Both the position numbers and the translations under genes were made by a program. A stretch of DNA of 63,105 nt from positions 1-63,105 of IMG/VR virus record IMGVR_UViG_3300036831_000039; one strand, written 5' to 3'. This stretch comes from a virus. Below, piece by piece: positions 33,987-42,379 of the stretch (position 1 is the stretch's first letter; each line of letters starts with the position of its first letter). The notes beneath the pieces were generated by a model. That model was not told where the DNA came from. It searched no databases and saw nothing but the letters and a program-made list of their open reading frames with translations.

Positions 33987-34814
33987 TTAGACCGCCTTAA
34001 AGTTGCTTCCGTCGAAAGTAACCGCACTACCGGCAAGTAGGGCAGGAAGTGAAGCCTTCTGGGTGTAGATCACATTACTGATCACATTACGGTCGGACGC
34101 ATCCGCCTGGATATTGCCGAAATGCTCATTCAGGTAGCCCTTCTGGAAAAGTTCCATATGGGACACTGTACCATGCGCCTGGACAACTGAAGTAAGCGCC
34201 TGTGTAACCTTAGCTACCGTTTCCGGACTAGGAGCATTAGACGCCGGTGATGGAGCGCTTGCCGGAGCCTCGGCTGCCGGACTAAAGGAAGTACCTCCGC
34301 CCTGTAGCTGGAGAGGGACAGTATAAGTGCGCTTAGAACTCTTAGATGGCTTATCGTTGGTAAACTGGAATGTCATACCATTGAGGCAATCTGCACGGAA
34401 AATACTGATGTCGTTATCCGACACACCAGCACGGTTAGCGGAACGAAGAAAGAAGGCCCATGGTGCATTTTTGCCAATAAGCTTCTTCTTTTCATCAATA
34501 GTCAGTGCCCGCTTAGCGACTAACGCCTTACCATCAGAGGTAACCGTTACTGCATCACTATCCCAAGCAATACCTGTGGAAAGCTCCCCTACGCGGATAT
34601 CCTTATGGTTCTTAGCAGTAATGCCCATAATGCGAGCAGCGATTACGTTCTTAACTACATCCTCATTCTTCTTATCATCGTGGTACTTCTGCTCTAGTTT
34701 GAAAAACTGACCGTCCTTGATAGTAACAATGGCCCCCTCTAGGAACAGCCCATTGTCTTTAAGATCATCAAGTCCAACTCCGGTAAGCTCTCCATCATAT
34801 GTGGTATTAGTCAA
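33987..34814 (-). CDS. Putative single-stranded DNA-binding protein
   Basis: 275 aa. Residues 1-165 form a beta-rich domain with many Lys and aromatic residues (DGQFFKLEQKYHDD, VIAARIMGITAKNHKDI, APWAFFLRSAN). Next comes an Ala/Pro/Ser linker (about 185-200), then a small helical C-terminal domain (ETVAKVTQALTSVVQAHG) like a winged helix. Size, linker and place between helicase and recombination nucleases fit a phage SSB or a replication accessory protein. This is inferred from layout. Confidence 0.45.
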   Translation of the reverse strand: MTNTTYDGELTGVGLDDLKDNGLFLEGAIVTIKDGQFFKLEQKYHDDKKNEDVVKNVIAARIMGITAKNHKDIRVGELSTGIAWDSDAVTVTSDGKALVAKRALTIDEKKKLIGKNAPWAFFLRSANRAGVSDNDISIFRADCLNGMTFQFTNDKPSKSSKRTYTVPLQLQGGGTSFSPAAEAPASAPSPASNAPSPETVAKVTQALTSVVQAHGTVSHMELFQKGYLNEHFGNIQADASDRNVISNVIYTQKASLPALLAGSAVTFDGSNFKAV

Positions 34815-34911
34815 TCAGTAACCCTTTCGTTGTTTGTTATTCTGGATACTACTACCTGTTGCTTGCCATACATCGTACAAAACTGAAGCATCAAAAGTCA
34901 AGGTTGAAATG

Positions 34912-35121
34912 TTATCCAGTCCAATCTTCATGCAAGTTCTTTAGTTTTTCCTTATACCTCCATTCTCCACAATTATAGCAAAGTCTGTATGGATACGAGC
35001 TATCTCTTCCAGCCCAATAATGGAACAATATGCAATCCAACCATGGCAATAATTTAAGTCGAACTACAAGACGTTCTCCGGGTTGATAGTCTCGTGGAAG
35101 AGCAGAGGATTGGCAATCCAT
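34912..35121 (-). CDS. Small protein with one CxxC pair
   Basis: 69 aa, rich in aromatic residues, with LCYNCGEWRYKEKLK near the C-terminus. The 97-bp space upstream (34815-34911) holds nothing recognisable. Unknown function. Confidence 0.5.
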   Translation of the reverse strand: MDCQSSALPRDYQPGERLVVRLKLLPWLDCILFHYWAGRDSSYPYRLCYNCGEWRYKEKLKNLHEDWTG

Positions 35122-35136
35122 AGAAAACTGTTAATA

Positions 35137-35331
35137 CTATGTAGAGTTTCTGAGCATAAAGAATGTTCCTGGCCACAAACTATAAACAATATAATCTAGC
35201 TCATAGCCGTCTGCTTGAATATTTACAACCCTATGTAGGCCAGAAAAGATATCTTTAGGGAATTCGGATCCTACGTGCCAATCATAAGCAATTAGTTTCC
35301 CATCAGTGTCCTTACAATTTATAGTTAACAT
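35137..35331 (-). CDS. Small hypothetical protein
   Basis: 64 aa, beta-rich, no motif, directly downstream (12 nt) of the helicase gene. Unknown function. Confidence 0.5.
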   Translation of the reverse strand: MLTINCKDTDGKLIAYDWHVGSEFPKDIFSGLHRVVNIQADGYELDYIVYSLWPGTFFMLRNST

Positions 35332-35342
35332 TCTATAAGCCT

Positions 35343-37205
35343 TTATATAATCATCGCATCTGGTACTGCATCAGTGTATTTAATTGCCGATAAAAACCAT
35401 CTCTGAAACATTTTCCGATTATACTCTAGGACATTTTCTATGTTGGAATCAAGAATAAATCCCTCACACCAGTCTAGCTCACTTCGCATTCCCCTCCATA
35501 ATGATTGCACTAATTCTTGTACCATCATAAATGTTCCGTAGTCTTTGTCAGCCTCACACCGCGCCCGAAATACGGCGTTTTGTGAATTAGAGTATGGAAG
35601 CTTGGGGACAATCACATATCGGCAATAATCGTGTGGTAGATCTACACCAGTTGAGAAATTTGGCCCGACCAACACACACGGGCCAGTTCTACGTTTAAGC
35701 TCTGATAATGCCGCCGGAAGCTCCTGAGCCGATTTTGGAGCAATCATGAGGTCTTTAAACATTGAATACTTCAGGAAAATTTCCTGTAGCCGATACGAAA
35801 CAGTGGGAATAATTCCCTTCCGATCCAAACGCCTAGCTATGATCTGGTCCGTTCGCTGGACGATACGTCGAATATCCTCTTCCGAACTCTCATAGTTCAT
35901 TTTGGTGGTAGGCATTACATAGATAGGCCTACGCCAAGTTGGAAAGGGGCAATCGTATTCAAAGTAATCTACGTCAGATATGTCTAGCCCGATTTGTTCG
36001 AGAATCTTGGGGCGAATGGTAGCTGATACTATTAGGATTTTATTAGCACCATTTATGAGAAGTTCTCGAAAATCAGAAGGATATATTGGGGTAAATTCTT
36101 TACCGCCTTTGGGAGTATCCTCTATTACCCAATTATCATTAACCCATAAACTCATTATGTCTAACTTGAGCTTGAGCCGTTTTAGCCCTATTAGCGCCTG
36201 TGCGTCCCCCATTCGGGTAGCAGTTTCGATGCGGTTAGCCATCCATCCACGAAGAGTAGTGGCCTTTACAGCCCATTCCGAGATTGTCATAGTTCTATAC
36301 TTAGGCAATCTCAGTAAGACTTTCATTTCATATTCGGATAGCTCAAACTTCACCGCGTCACTTAGGGCCTGTGGAACAGAATGTCCTTCGTCCCATACCA
36401 CAGTAGAGAATTGCCCTAGGCCTTCTGAGTGTAGATTAGAGGATATATTTAACGAGTAATTAGTTATGACCCGTTGTTTCCATTTTGAAGCTTTAATGCG
36501 GTCGTAATACTGACATCCACCCTCAGTATATAGTTCACACTCTCGCTTAGTTATTATTCCTATCTGACACGGCGCATGCGCAACGCATCGTTCATTCCTA
36601 TCTGATTTGCTCTCTGATTTTCTCTTATCTGCTGCTCGAACATAATGTCCATTACTCGTGCATCCATTTGCTGTTGTAGGATTGCTTGAATTTCTGCTAC
36701 ATTTACAGGATTCTCTTGGGGCTGTAGTGGCTCTGGAGGAATTGCTGGATCTATCACCGGAAAGTTCATGAAATCGTCCGGTGGATTTACTACCCACTGA
36801 AATGGTAGGTCCTGAGCTACTATTCTCCCTCGAAATTCCCTCCCCAGGATTTCCCCAGGCTTGTAATTCGCGGGTAAACTTGAGTCGCTCTTCAAGTGAG
36901 ATATGCTCCCACTCACAAGAGTAGTTACTGCGCCCTTTGATGTCGAAGAGGCCCGTTTCTTCCGACCACTCATGATTATATTGCTCCTGTAAAAATTTGG
37001 AACTAGTATCTATAAGCATACGACGGTTGGATATAAGCATCTCTCCCATTACTAGCATTGTTTTACCAAAGCCGGGAGGAGCATCGTGCACTACGATTCG
37101 CTTCTTAGAAGCTAATGATGCCTGTACAGCCTCAAACTGTCCACTACGCCATTCTGTAAATCGAAGTGGAGCCCCATATAGGTATGGAGGTGGGTAATTA
37201 TTCAT
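35343..37205 (-). CDS. DinG/XPD-like superfamily 2 helicase
   Basis: 620 aa. Walker A HDAPPGFGKT (about residues 40-49). A Cys set (SNYSC near 97, CVAHAPC near 207-213, CELYTEGGCQYYD near 224-236) matches the Fe-S region of DinG/XPD helicases. Walker B-like VVWDEGHS (near 280), C-terminal motif VLVGPNFSTGVDLP and the tail motif (QSLWRGMRSELDW) follow. It unwinds DNA 5'-3' in this family. Residues about 117-205 are a Ser/Arg/Thr/Asn-rich stretch unlike the rest, and another frame on the same strand (36560-36973) is protein-like there. No DnaB-type helicase or primase was found elsewhere. Confidence 0.8.
   Translation of the reverse strand: MNNYPPPYLYGAPLRFTEWRSGQFEAVQASLASKKRIVVHDAPPGFGKTMLVMGEMLISNRRMLIDTSSKFLQEQYNHEWSEETGLFDIKGRSNYSCEWEHISLEERLKFTRELQAWGNPGEGISRENSSSGPTISVGSKSTGRFHELSGDRSSNSSRATTAPRESCKCSRNSSNPTTANGCTSNGHYVRAADKRKSESKSDRNERCVAHAPCQIGIITKRECELYTEGGCQYYDRIKASKWKQRVITNYSLNISSNLHSEGLGQFSTVVWDEGHSVPQALSDAVKFELSEYEMKVLLRLPKYRTMTISEWAVKATTLRGWMANRIETATRMGDAQALIGLKRLKLKLDIMSLWVNDNWVIEDTPKGGKEFTPIYPSDFRELLINGANKILIVSATIRPKILEQIGLDISDVDYFEYDCPFPTWRRPIYVMPTTKMNYESSEEDIRRIVQRTDQIIARRLDRKGIIPTVSYRLQEIFLKYSMFKDLMIAPKSAQELPAALSELKRRTGPCVLVGPNFSTGVDLPHDYCRYVIVPKLPYSNSQNAVFRARCEADKDYGTFMMVQELVQSLWRGMRSELDWCEGFILDSNIENVLEYNRKMFQRWFLSAIKYTDAVPDAMII
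36560..36973 (-). CDS. Overlapping reading frame inside the helicase gene
   Basis: A 137-codon frame on the same strand as the helicase but shifted by one. From about codon 35 it reads like a real protein: LPANYKPGEILGREFRG, then FQWVVNPPDDFMNFPVIDP, then VAEIQAILQQQMDARVMDI and an Arg/Asn-rich end. The helicase frame in the same DNA is low-complexity Ser/Arg/Thr. It may be a true gene-within-gene, an insert carrying its own frame, or the mark of two compensating frameshifts. The first 35 codons look like a shadow, so the real start is unknown. Confidence 0.4.
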   Translation of the reverse strand: MSGRKKRASSTSKGAVTTLVSGSISHLKSDSSLPANYKPGEILGREFRGRIVAQDLPFQWVVNPPDDFMNFPVIDPAIPPEPLQPQENPVNVAEIQAILQQQMDARVMDIMFEQQIRENQRANQIGMNDALRMRRVR

Positions 37206-37518
37206 TATTACTATACGGACTGCTTATACTAGCGTCTAGTTTTTGTAATTGAGCCTTAGCTATTGGTATATACATCCGGTCATATTCCAAACATTTTGCT
37301 GATTCTTTCAGCGCAAAATAAACATTTATTCTAGATTTAACCTCATGCTCATGTTCTTTTGCAATATAAGCCTCAGAATCCATTAATCCAGTAGTAATTG
37401 ATAAGCCAAATATTATTAAGAAACAGACAATACCTAAGAAAATGGCAGGAACTATACCTCTATGTATACAATAAAGAATTACTAAAATTAGCGCAAACAA
37501 CGTCATAATGTCAATCAT
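37198..37518 (-). CDS. Membrane protein
   Basis: 106 aa with two hydrophobic N-terminal helices (residues about 5-22 and 24-45) and a soluble helical C-terminus (HEHEVKSRINVYFALKES). Overlaps the helicase start by 8 nt. Unknown function. Confidence 0.55.
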   Translation of the reverse strand: MIDIMTLFALILVILYCIHRGIVPAIFLGIVCFLIIFGLSITTGLMDSEAYIAKEHEHEVKSRINVYFALKESAKCLEYDRMYIPIAKAQLQKLDASISSPYSNNE

Positions 37519-37520
37519 AA

Positions 37521-37730
37521 TTATTCTATCTTCTCTAGCTCGCTAGGCATAAATTCCCAATAGGTTGCCCAAAAGGGCCTATACATTTCAGCTATTACAG
37601 TCCAATGAGGACGCATAATTTTGGAGCTAGTTAAGTAACATTTACTTACTATACCTGAGTATTCTTTATATTTTATTTTCTCGCCTGATTGGAATGGGCA
37701 GTGCTTAACATCTATATCTAGCTCGGTCAT
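37521..37730 (-). CDS. Small hypothetical protein
   Basis: 69 aa with an SH3-like beta pattern (FQSGEKIKYKEYSGIVSKCYL ... HWTVIAEM). ATG overlaps the preceding stop as ATGA. Unknown function. Confidence 0.55.
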   Translation of the reverse strand: MTELDIDVKHCPFQSGEKIKYKEYSGIVSKCYLTSSKIMRPHWTVIAEMYRPFWATYWEFMPSELEKIE

Positions 37731-37930
37731 AATTCATGTCCGTATAAAATTCGCCTGCATGACTCAAAAGCGTTCCACGCAGTAAATATTCGTGAATATT
37801 GCCTTTCAGTTATACCATGATATTGCCCGAATTGGCCACAAAAAGACCTATAGGCTCTGCGTTCACTAAGCCAGCGCATGCCTAAATGTCCTACTATTTG
37901 ACGTGCGAGCACATTACTTTTGTCACTCAT
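37727..37930 (-). CDS. Small basic protein
   Basis: 67 aa, basic and helical with Arg/Tyr-rich segments (LSERRAYRSFCGQFGQYHG). Ribosome site GGCGGG before ATG. Unknown function, possibly nucleic-acid binding. Confidence 0.55.
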   Translation of the reverse strand: MSDKSNVLARQIVGHLGMRWLSERRAYRSFCGQFGQYHGITERQYSRIFTAWNAFESCRRILYGHEL

Positions 37931-37947
37931 TTTCCCGCCACTTCATT

Positions 37948-38091
37948 TTATAAGGGGTCATACATGAGCACCCTACTCCAATCACTAAGTAAATGGATAC
38001 CTTCTAGGCATCTATCGCATATGCTTGAATAAGTAAGTACATAACAACAGCACACAGGGTGAAAATTGCACTTACACCTGGTAAGCTTCAT
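37948..38091 (-). CDS. Small Cys-rich protein (47 aa)
   Basis: 47 aa; its ATG overlaps the glycosidase stop (ATGA). RCKCNFHPVCCCY and CDRCLEG suggest one compact zinc site. Unknown function. Confidence 0.6.
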   Translation of the reverse strand: MKLTRCKCNFHPVCCCYVLTYSSICDRCLEGIHLLSDWSRVLMYDPL

Positions 38092-39230
38092 TTTCCTACC
38101 GCTCTATGTTTGCTTTCGATCCGTGACATAACCTTTTGTACACGTCCGTATAGTTCATTAGGCTCACATTTATTGGCCACAAGTTGTGCCTTAAGCCCTG
38201 CAATTGTACCATCTCCGAAAAAGTGGTGTGGAGAATATAGGGTCACAAATTCTACAGTATGCATAGCCCATAAGGATTCAATAAATTCCGGGATTAGTGC
38301 AATATCCTGTGGGCTAGAATCGGACGGGCCGCATTCACCACACGTGAACGGAATCTCACCCTTCCACCCAACACTCTTGAGGTATGGAATGTATCCTCCC
38401 CATCCGTAGAGCCGGCCTAGCGAGCCCGCTAGAAAAGGCATTCCTTCGTTCTGATACAAATGTCCGGATAGCACATCGTAAACGTATCCGGGTGTCCAAG
38501 CATCATGTATAAGCCTAGCACTGGCGCTAGTCTCTAGTAATGAACTATTAGCTAGTAGGTTCACAGTTTGGGCTTTGTACATTGAAGCGAGATAGCCCGC
38601 AGTTGCACACTCAGGCCCCATTATAATAGTTTTTGGTAATACCGATTTCCAACCATCAATAAAAGGACGATCTACAAATAATAATGTATGCTGAGCGGCA
38701 GGCTGCCAATCCCCTTGCCAATCCCTATCTATTAAATGTTTAGTAGGGTAATTGGGATCGTCCCGTTCATTGCCAATGCCCACCCAGGAAACCTTTGTAG
38801 CCCATGGACGCCCAGCAAAGGCTGCCCCTTGATTAAATATGACTTGACGATCTATGTTTAAGGGCGGATTTTCACAATAATCAAGGTCATGAGCATACAC
38901 TAGATTATCTACCCCTACTCCTCCATCGGGCCGGACAAAACGTAAGCATCCACCTCTAGGCTCATCTACAAGACCACCCCCATAAGCTTTTACTCCACCA
39001 ACTGCTTCTGGAGGAATAGCGCCTATATTAGCAAATACATCCCCGTATTGGACGGTAGTTTCAATGGCCTCGTCTATTTGAGAAAAGTTATATATTCCTG
39101 GTTCATCGGTAAGAAAGTTTGCAGCCGCATCTCCTCCAGCACGATATCCACTTACTCCCATATCTCGAAGCCGGGACAGAAGTAATTCATTTACTGGAAA
39201 TTGATTTATTACAAGGTGTAGGAATCCCAT
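38088..39230 (-). CDS. Glycoside hydrolase-like TIM-barrel protein
   Basis: 380 aa. WVGIGNERDDPN (near residue 150) carries the Asn-Glu acid/base signature of clan GH-A barrels, and IPFTCGECGPSD (near 293) gives a candidate nucleophile Glu at the end of a later strand. The N-terminus (LRDMGVSGYRAGGD) and the Trp-rich central part fit GH5/GH39-like barrels. There is no signal peptide, so it would act inside the cell unless released at lysis. An early-region glycosidase could modify host polysaccharide precursors or glycosylated DNA or protein. Substrate unknown. Confidence 0.65.
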   Translation of the reverse strand: MGFLHLVINQFPVNELLLSRLRDMGVSGYRAGGDAAANFLTDEPGIYNFSQIDEAIETTVQYGDVFANIGAIPPEAVGGVKAYGGGLVDEPRGGCLRFVRPDGGVGVDNLVYAHDLDYCENPPLNIDRQVIFNQGAAFAGRPWATKVSWVGIGNERDDPNYPTKHLIDRDWQGDWQPAAQHTLLFVDRPFIDGWKSVLPKTIIMGPECATAGYLASMYKAQTVNLLANSSLLETSASARLIHDAWTPGYVYDVLSGHLYQNEGMPFLAGSLGRLYGWGGYIPYLKSVGWKGEIPFTCGECGPSDSSPQDIALIPEFIESLWAMHTVEFVTLYSPHHFFGDGTIAGLKAQLVANKCEPNELYGRVQKVMSRIESKHRAVGK

Positions 39231-39403
39231 CAGTCTATAGTGTATCCGTAAATATTTTTGTGAATTTCCAAAAGCCTACTTACACTGATAGTATCACTAT
39301 CTTCGAAACGATTTAGTAGTTCAACGATCGCCTTATGAAATGTATGATCTTTACTAGACACTTCTATTTGCCATCTAATTCTCTCAATCTCTCTTTTGGT
39401 CAT
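39230..39403 (-). CDS. Small helical protein (57 aa)
   Basis: 57 aa, charged and helical (TKREIERIRWQIEVSSK), stop overlapping the glycosidase ATG (TGATG) and start overlapping the previous gene by 20 nt. Unknown function. Confidence 0.6.
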   Translation of the reverse strand: MTKREIERIRWQIEVSSKDHTFHKAIVELLNRFEDSDTISVSRLLEIHKNIYGYTID

Positions 39404-39530
39404 AATTTAGCGCTTCCATGCAAAACGGACAATATACCACTGATGGCACAGTTCCATTCCGTAGCCACATGACAAAGTTCCTGGAGCAATTGCTACATTT
39501 ATAATTGATTTTATATAAGTTATCCAACAT
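39384..39530 (-). CDS. Small zinc-ribbon protein (48 aa)
   Basis: 48 aa with YKCSNCSRNF and YCPFCME, a classical short C4 zinc ribbon. It lies 3 nt after the exported protein gene. Unknown function. Confidence 0.65.
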   Translation of the reverse strand: MLDNLYKINYKCSNCSRNFVMWLRNGTVPSVVYCPFCMEALNYDQKRD

Positions 39531-39532
39531 CT

Positions 39533-40225
39533 TTATGGCCGTGCTGGACTACACTGCTGCCCACAGGATTGTCCCGTCCACCAAGTGTAAAACGGCTGCT
39601 GATCTACCCCCACTACATAAAACGGATACTCATGGGTATTTCTTAGCTCTCCTGGGCGATCAAAGGATACCGTACAATCCTCTTTACAATTGGAATCATC
39701 AATCATGCCATCATAGAACAGAGCGTTAAAGAGGACTTGTCCATGGATTTTGCCATCCTCTCCAGCAACTCCTCCAAAGGTTCCTCTGCCACTCCACGCT
39801 TCCGCAGCACTACAATCGATGGAGATATCTATCTTGACGCATTTTAATCTCATGGGCTTTGTTACTGTATGGTCATGAATAACCCCGAGAGGAGAATCAT
39901 ACCCCAATTGTGCAAAATAATCTTGAGGAATTATGTTTGAACCGTGAATTTGCCAACTATCCACTGCGGCTGCATTACATTCTAACCACTTATAATGGGC
40001 CCCAATAGCTGATCCGTATTTTTGGCGGATATCATCATACCAGCTATTGGCCTTGTGGAGTTGGGCTAGATATTGAGGATTAATTGTTGGACAGCGCACT
40101 AGATCTGGATTCGGGTCTAGTGTTTGAGCATGGACCGCACTTGTAATCAGTAGTAGTATTATACAAATAAGTATAGTCACTAATAGTATGTTAATAGGGG
40201 CAGGATCGTCATTGTATTGTTTCAT
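39533..40225 (-). CDS. Exported or membrane-anchored protein
   Basis: 230 aa. Residues about 12-34 (INILLVTILICIILLLITSAVHAQ region) form a signal peptide or membrane anchor with an Ala-x-Ala-like end. The rest has about nine Cys residues, probably forming disulphides in the periplasm (CKEDCTVSFD, SCGQQCSP). Not recognised. It is one of few clearly exported products of the early region, next to the glycosidase. Confidence 0.6.
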   Translation of the reverse strand: MKQYNDDPAPINILLVTILICIILLLITSAVHAQTLDPNPDLVRCPTINPQYLAQLHKANSWYDDIRQKYGSAIGAHYKWLECNAAAVDSWQIHGSNIIPQDYFAQLGYDSPLGVIHDHTVTKPMRLKCVKIDISIDCSAAEAWSGRGTFGGVAGEDGKIHGQVLFNALFYDGMIDDSNCKEDCTVSFDRPGELRNTHEYPFYVVGVDQQPFYTWWTGQSCGQQCSPARP

Positions 40226-40233
40226 TAAATAAA

Positions 40234-40503
40234 TTATTCTCCAAATTCTGCACTATTATATGGCCTACGAAATGGATAATATTTTCGCTTATCTCTCATT
40301 TCATATGCCAAATAGATTAAATCATCAAAATCTTCGTTGGTCCCGTCATAGTCATCTTCCTGAGGAGATGAAATGCTATGTGAGCCTGATAGGGACGTTC
40401 CATTATGGAGGATTACATCAGTAACATTGCCTGATTCATACCAGGAAATCTGTTCTAGAACTGGCACACAATCTACGTTATCATTATGAGATGGACTTTT
40501 CAT
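40234..40503 (-). CDS. Hypothetical acidic protein
   Basis: 89 aa, acidic middle (QEDDYDGTNEDFDDLIYLAYEM), no motif. It is separated from the next gene by 8 nt and its start region is shared with the divergent plus-strand gene. Confidence 0.5.
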   Translation of the reverse strand: MKSPSHNDNVDCVPVLEQISWYESGNVTDVILHNGTSLSGSHSISSPQEDDYDGTNEDFDDLIYLAYEMRDKRKYYPFRRPYNSAEFGE

Positions 40504-40556
40504 ATAAATATCCTAGTAAACAACGGTTTAAATTACGGGCACAATTTAGAGGTATT

Positions 40557-40814
40557 ATGCGTTGGTCATGTCCAAATTGTGGATATATTACTAAGAGCCA
40601 ATTAAATCAGTCCAATTTCTATGTTGAATGCAAGAACGATCGCTGTGATAAGCCGTACGCATGGGGTTTTCACTTCTATGAGATGGCTCCCGGCCCGAAG
40701 AGCCCTCCGCCGGATATCATTATCCCTTCAGATCCTATGCGGGAGGGAGAGTTTAAACCTACTAAATGGCATAGTAAGGATACTGTTCATGAAGTTACCG
40801 AACCCGAATCTTAA
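40557..40814 (+). CDS. Zinc-ribbon protein on the opposite strand
   Basis: 85 aa from ATG 40557, which follows AGAGG by 4 nt; the frame is open to 40491 but that lies over the divergent gene. MRWSCPNCGYITKSQ and CKNDRCDKPYAWGFHFYE form a C4 zinc ribbon. It is the only clear plus-strand gene within the 23.5-54.2 kb minus-strand block and its 3' end overlaps the deaminase gene by 20 nt tail to tail. It looks like a separate insertion. Confidence 0.65.
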   Translation: MRWSCPNCGYITKSQLNQSNFYVECKNDRCDKPYAWGFHFYEMAPGPKSPPPDIIIPSDPMREGEFKPTKWHSKDTVHEVTEPES

Positions 40815-41175
40815 CTAGCCCTTCCATCGAATGCCAGTATACCACATACTTGATTCCTGAGTCTTGAATCAACTCTCGACACATCTCACATGGCTCTGAG
40901 GAGTGGTTAGCGTGATCTCGTGCAGAGTAGAGAGTAGCTCCATGAAGAGGTGTGTTCGACTTGATAAGCGCTCGTTGTTCGGCATGGATGCTACGCTTGT
41001 TGAACTGCTCTCCGAGCGGGTGGCTAACTAGGCGGTTAACTGCAACTGATACAGGCTTGCCTGACTTGACTATTACGCAGCCATGGCGAGATTTACATTC
41101 GGATTCTGAGGCTAGTTTGAGAGCAAGAGTATACCATGTGTGATCTTTAGTGGTTAACTGTCGAGCGGCATCCAA
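40795..41175 (-). CDS. Cytidine/deoxycytidylate deaminase-family protein
   Basis: 126 aa. The zinc deaminase motifs are SIHAEQRAL (H-A-E, near residue 65) and SSEPCEMCREL (P-C-x-x-C, near 93). It is expected to convert dCMP or a free cytosine nucleotide to the uracil form. Beside a UDG-fused polymerase and MazG this fits tuning of the dUMP/dTMP pool. It overlaps the upstream paralog by 22 nt. Confidence 0.85.
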   Translation of the reverse strand: MDAARQLTTKDHTWYTLALKLASESECKSRHGCVIVKSGKPVSVAVNRLVSHPLGEQFNKRSIHAEQRALIKSNTPLHGATLYSARDHANHSSEPCEMCRELIQDSGIKYVVYWHSMEGLVKIRVR

Positions 41176-41561
41176 AGTAGCTCCAATCTTGATCCATCCT
41201 CAAATTCATATTCTTCAGGATTTACGAGCTTATCCATTTTTAATGCCCAATCACGAAGAGCTTTTCGGTTAACCTTCCAAACCCAAAGCTTAATCTTGTT
41301 ACTCGAATTTGGGTTAACTACTGGCTTGTCTGAGGTAACAGTTCCAAGTTTTCTTCTTACTATAAATTTGGCCAACCTAGTCCCATTACCATTGGCCACA
41401 GTATCGGAAAAGAGAATGTAACTAAACCCTGGGAAAAGATCCTCTTGAAGAAGTCCACTATCTTCAAAGGCCTCAAATAAGCTTTGATCGAGATTATTAT
41501 GGTTATAAAGCGCATGAAGCTGGTGAATTCCGCATGAAATTTGTGTAGAATCTATGAACAT
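41154..41561 (-). CDS. Paralogous family member A (FSD...LGTV...NPN family)
   Basis: 135 aa. Family features: QISCGIHQLHALYN at the N-terminus, YILFSDTVANGNGTRLAKFI in the middle, KLGTV then NPNSSNKIKLWVWKVNR, and a final helix LRDWALKM. Three more copies follow at 41591-41924 (frameshifted), 41931-42254 and 42973-43425. Such proteins are widespread in phage genomes without known function. Their alpha/beta pattern with conserved WxW and NPN suggests a small binding domain. Confidence 0.65.
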   Translation of the reverse strand: MFIDSTQISCGIHQLHALYNHNNLDQSLFEAFEDSGLLQEDLFPGFSYILFSDTVANGNGTRLAKFIVRRKLGTVTSDKPVVNPNSSNKIKLWVWKVNRKALRDWALKMDKLVNPEEYEFEDGSRLELLWMPLDS

Positions 41562-41590
41562 TTAAATAGTCCTAATTTATCAGAAATTTT

Positions 41591-41924
41591 CTAGACCCAA
41601 GCTTTAAATGCCACTCTGTCAACAATCCATACCCATAGTACAACCTCGTGATCTGTATTGGGATTGGTCTCGGGGCCGATAGCCGTTACTGTGCCTAGCT
41701 GATTATCCATAATTAACTTTAGCACTTTACCTGCATTAACATATGGGTAGCAATCAGAGAATAGGATAAATTTAAAATCAGGAAAGTCAGGATCGTCTAG
41801 TGAATAATCGGTATCTCTATTGGTATTATATAATGAATTAAAGAAATCTTTTTCACAATTGAAAGTGTCCAGCCCATATAATTGTACTGTACTACAAGAA
41901 ATATGAGTATTGTTCGATCAGCAT
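41591..41924 (-). pseudogene. Paralogous family member B, broken by one extra base
   Basis: ATG 41924 lies 9 nt after AGGA, but its frame meets TAG after 10 codons. Skipping one base at 41909 restores a 110-residue protein that aligns with paralog A: MLIEQ-THISCSTVQLYGL, then FKFILFSDCYPYVNAGKVLKLI, LGTV, NPNTDHEVVLWVWIVDR. This is a recent frameshift mutation, a sequencing error, or a +1 programmed shift. No standard start exists in the main frame. Confidence 0.7.
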
Positions 41925-41930
41925 CTAAAG

Positions 41931-42254
41931 TTATCCTGCATTTACCCACTTTAAAGTGGCTAATCTATCAACTTCCCACACCAATACTCGAATTTTATGT
42001 CCTGTGTTAGGATTAGCCTTAACAGAGGACTTAATTACTTTACCAAGTTTGTTATTCTCAATAAATTTAGCTAATTTAGCCCCATTTCGATTAGCAATGG
42101 CATCTGAAAATACAATAAATGGGGTAATAAGCTTGAAACTAATTCCACTTCCGCTCCTGTACCAATCTGTGCACTCAAGGTTAATAATATCGATAAGAGC
42201 TTTTTTAATGTCATTCGTCTTAAGCTCATACAAGTCACTTCTGATCAACTCCAT
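41931..42254 (-). CDS. Paralogous family member C
   Basis: 107 aa from ATG 42254 (the frame is open to 42284; the shorter start aligns with the other copies). Shares FIVFSDAIANRNGAKLAKFI, KLGKV and NPNTGHKIRVLVWEVDR with copy A. It lies directly upstream of the broken copy B, with a 7-nt gap. The 125 bp upstream of it (42255-42379) contain no gene and may hold a promoter. Confidence 0.65.
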   Translation of the reverse strand: MELIRSDLYELKTNDIKKALIDIINLECTDWYRSGSGISFKLITPFIVFSDAIANRNGAKLAKFIENNKLGKVIKSSVKANPNTGHKIRVLVWEVDRLATLKWVNAG

Positions 42255-42379
42255 AAAATTGCTTACCTTTCTCCGTCTGTCCATTTTCAGTAATAGCGGG
42301 CCGCAGAAATTAATTAGTTAAATAGTTTGTTATAAGATGCGTGCAGAAATGAGGGAGGCTTTTTACTGGCTCTAGTCAG

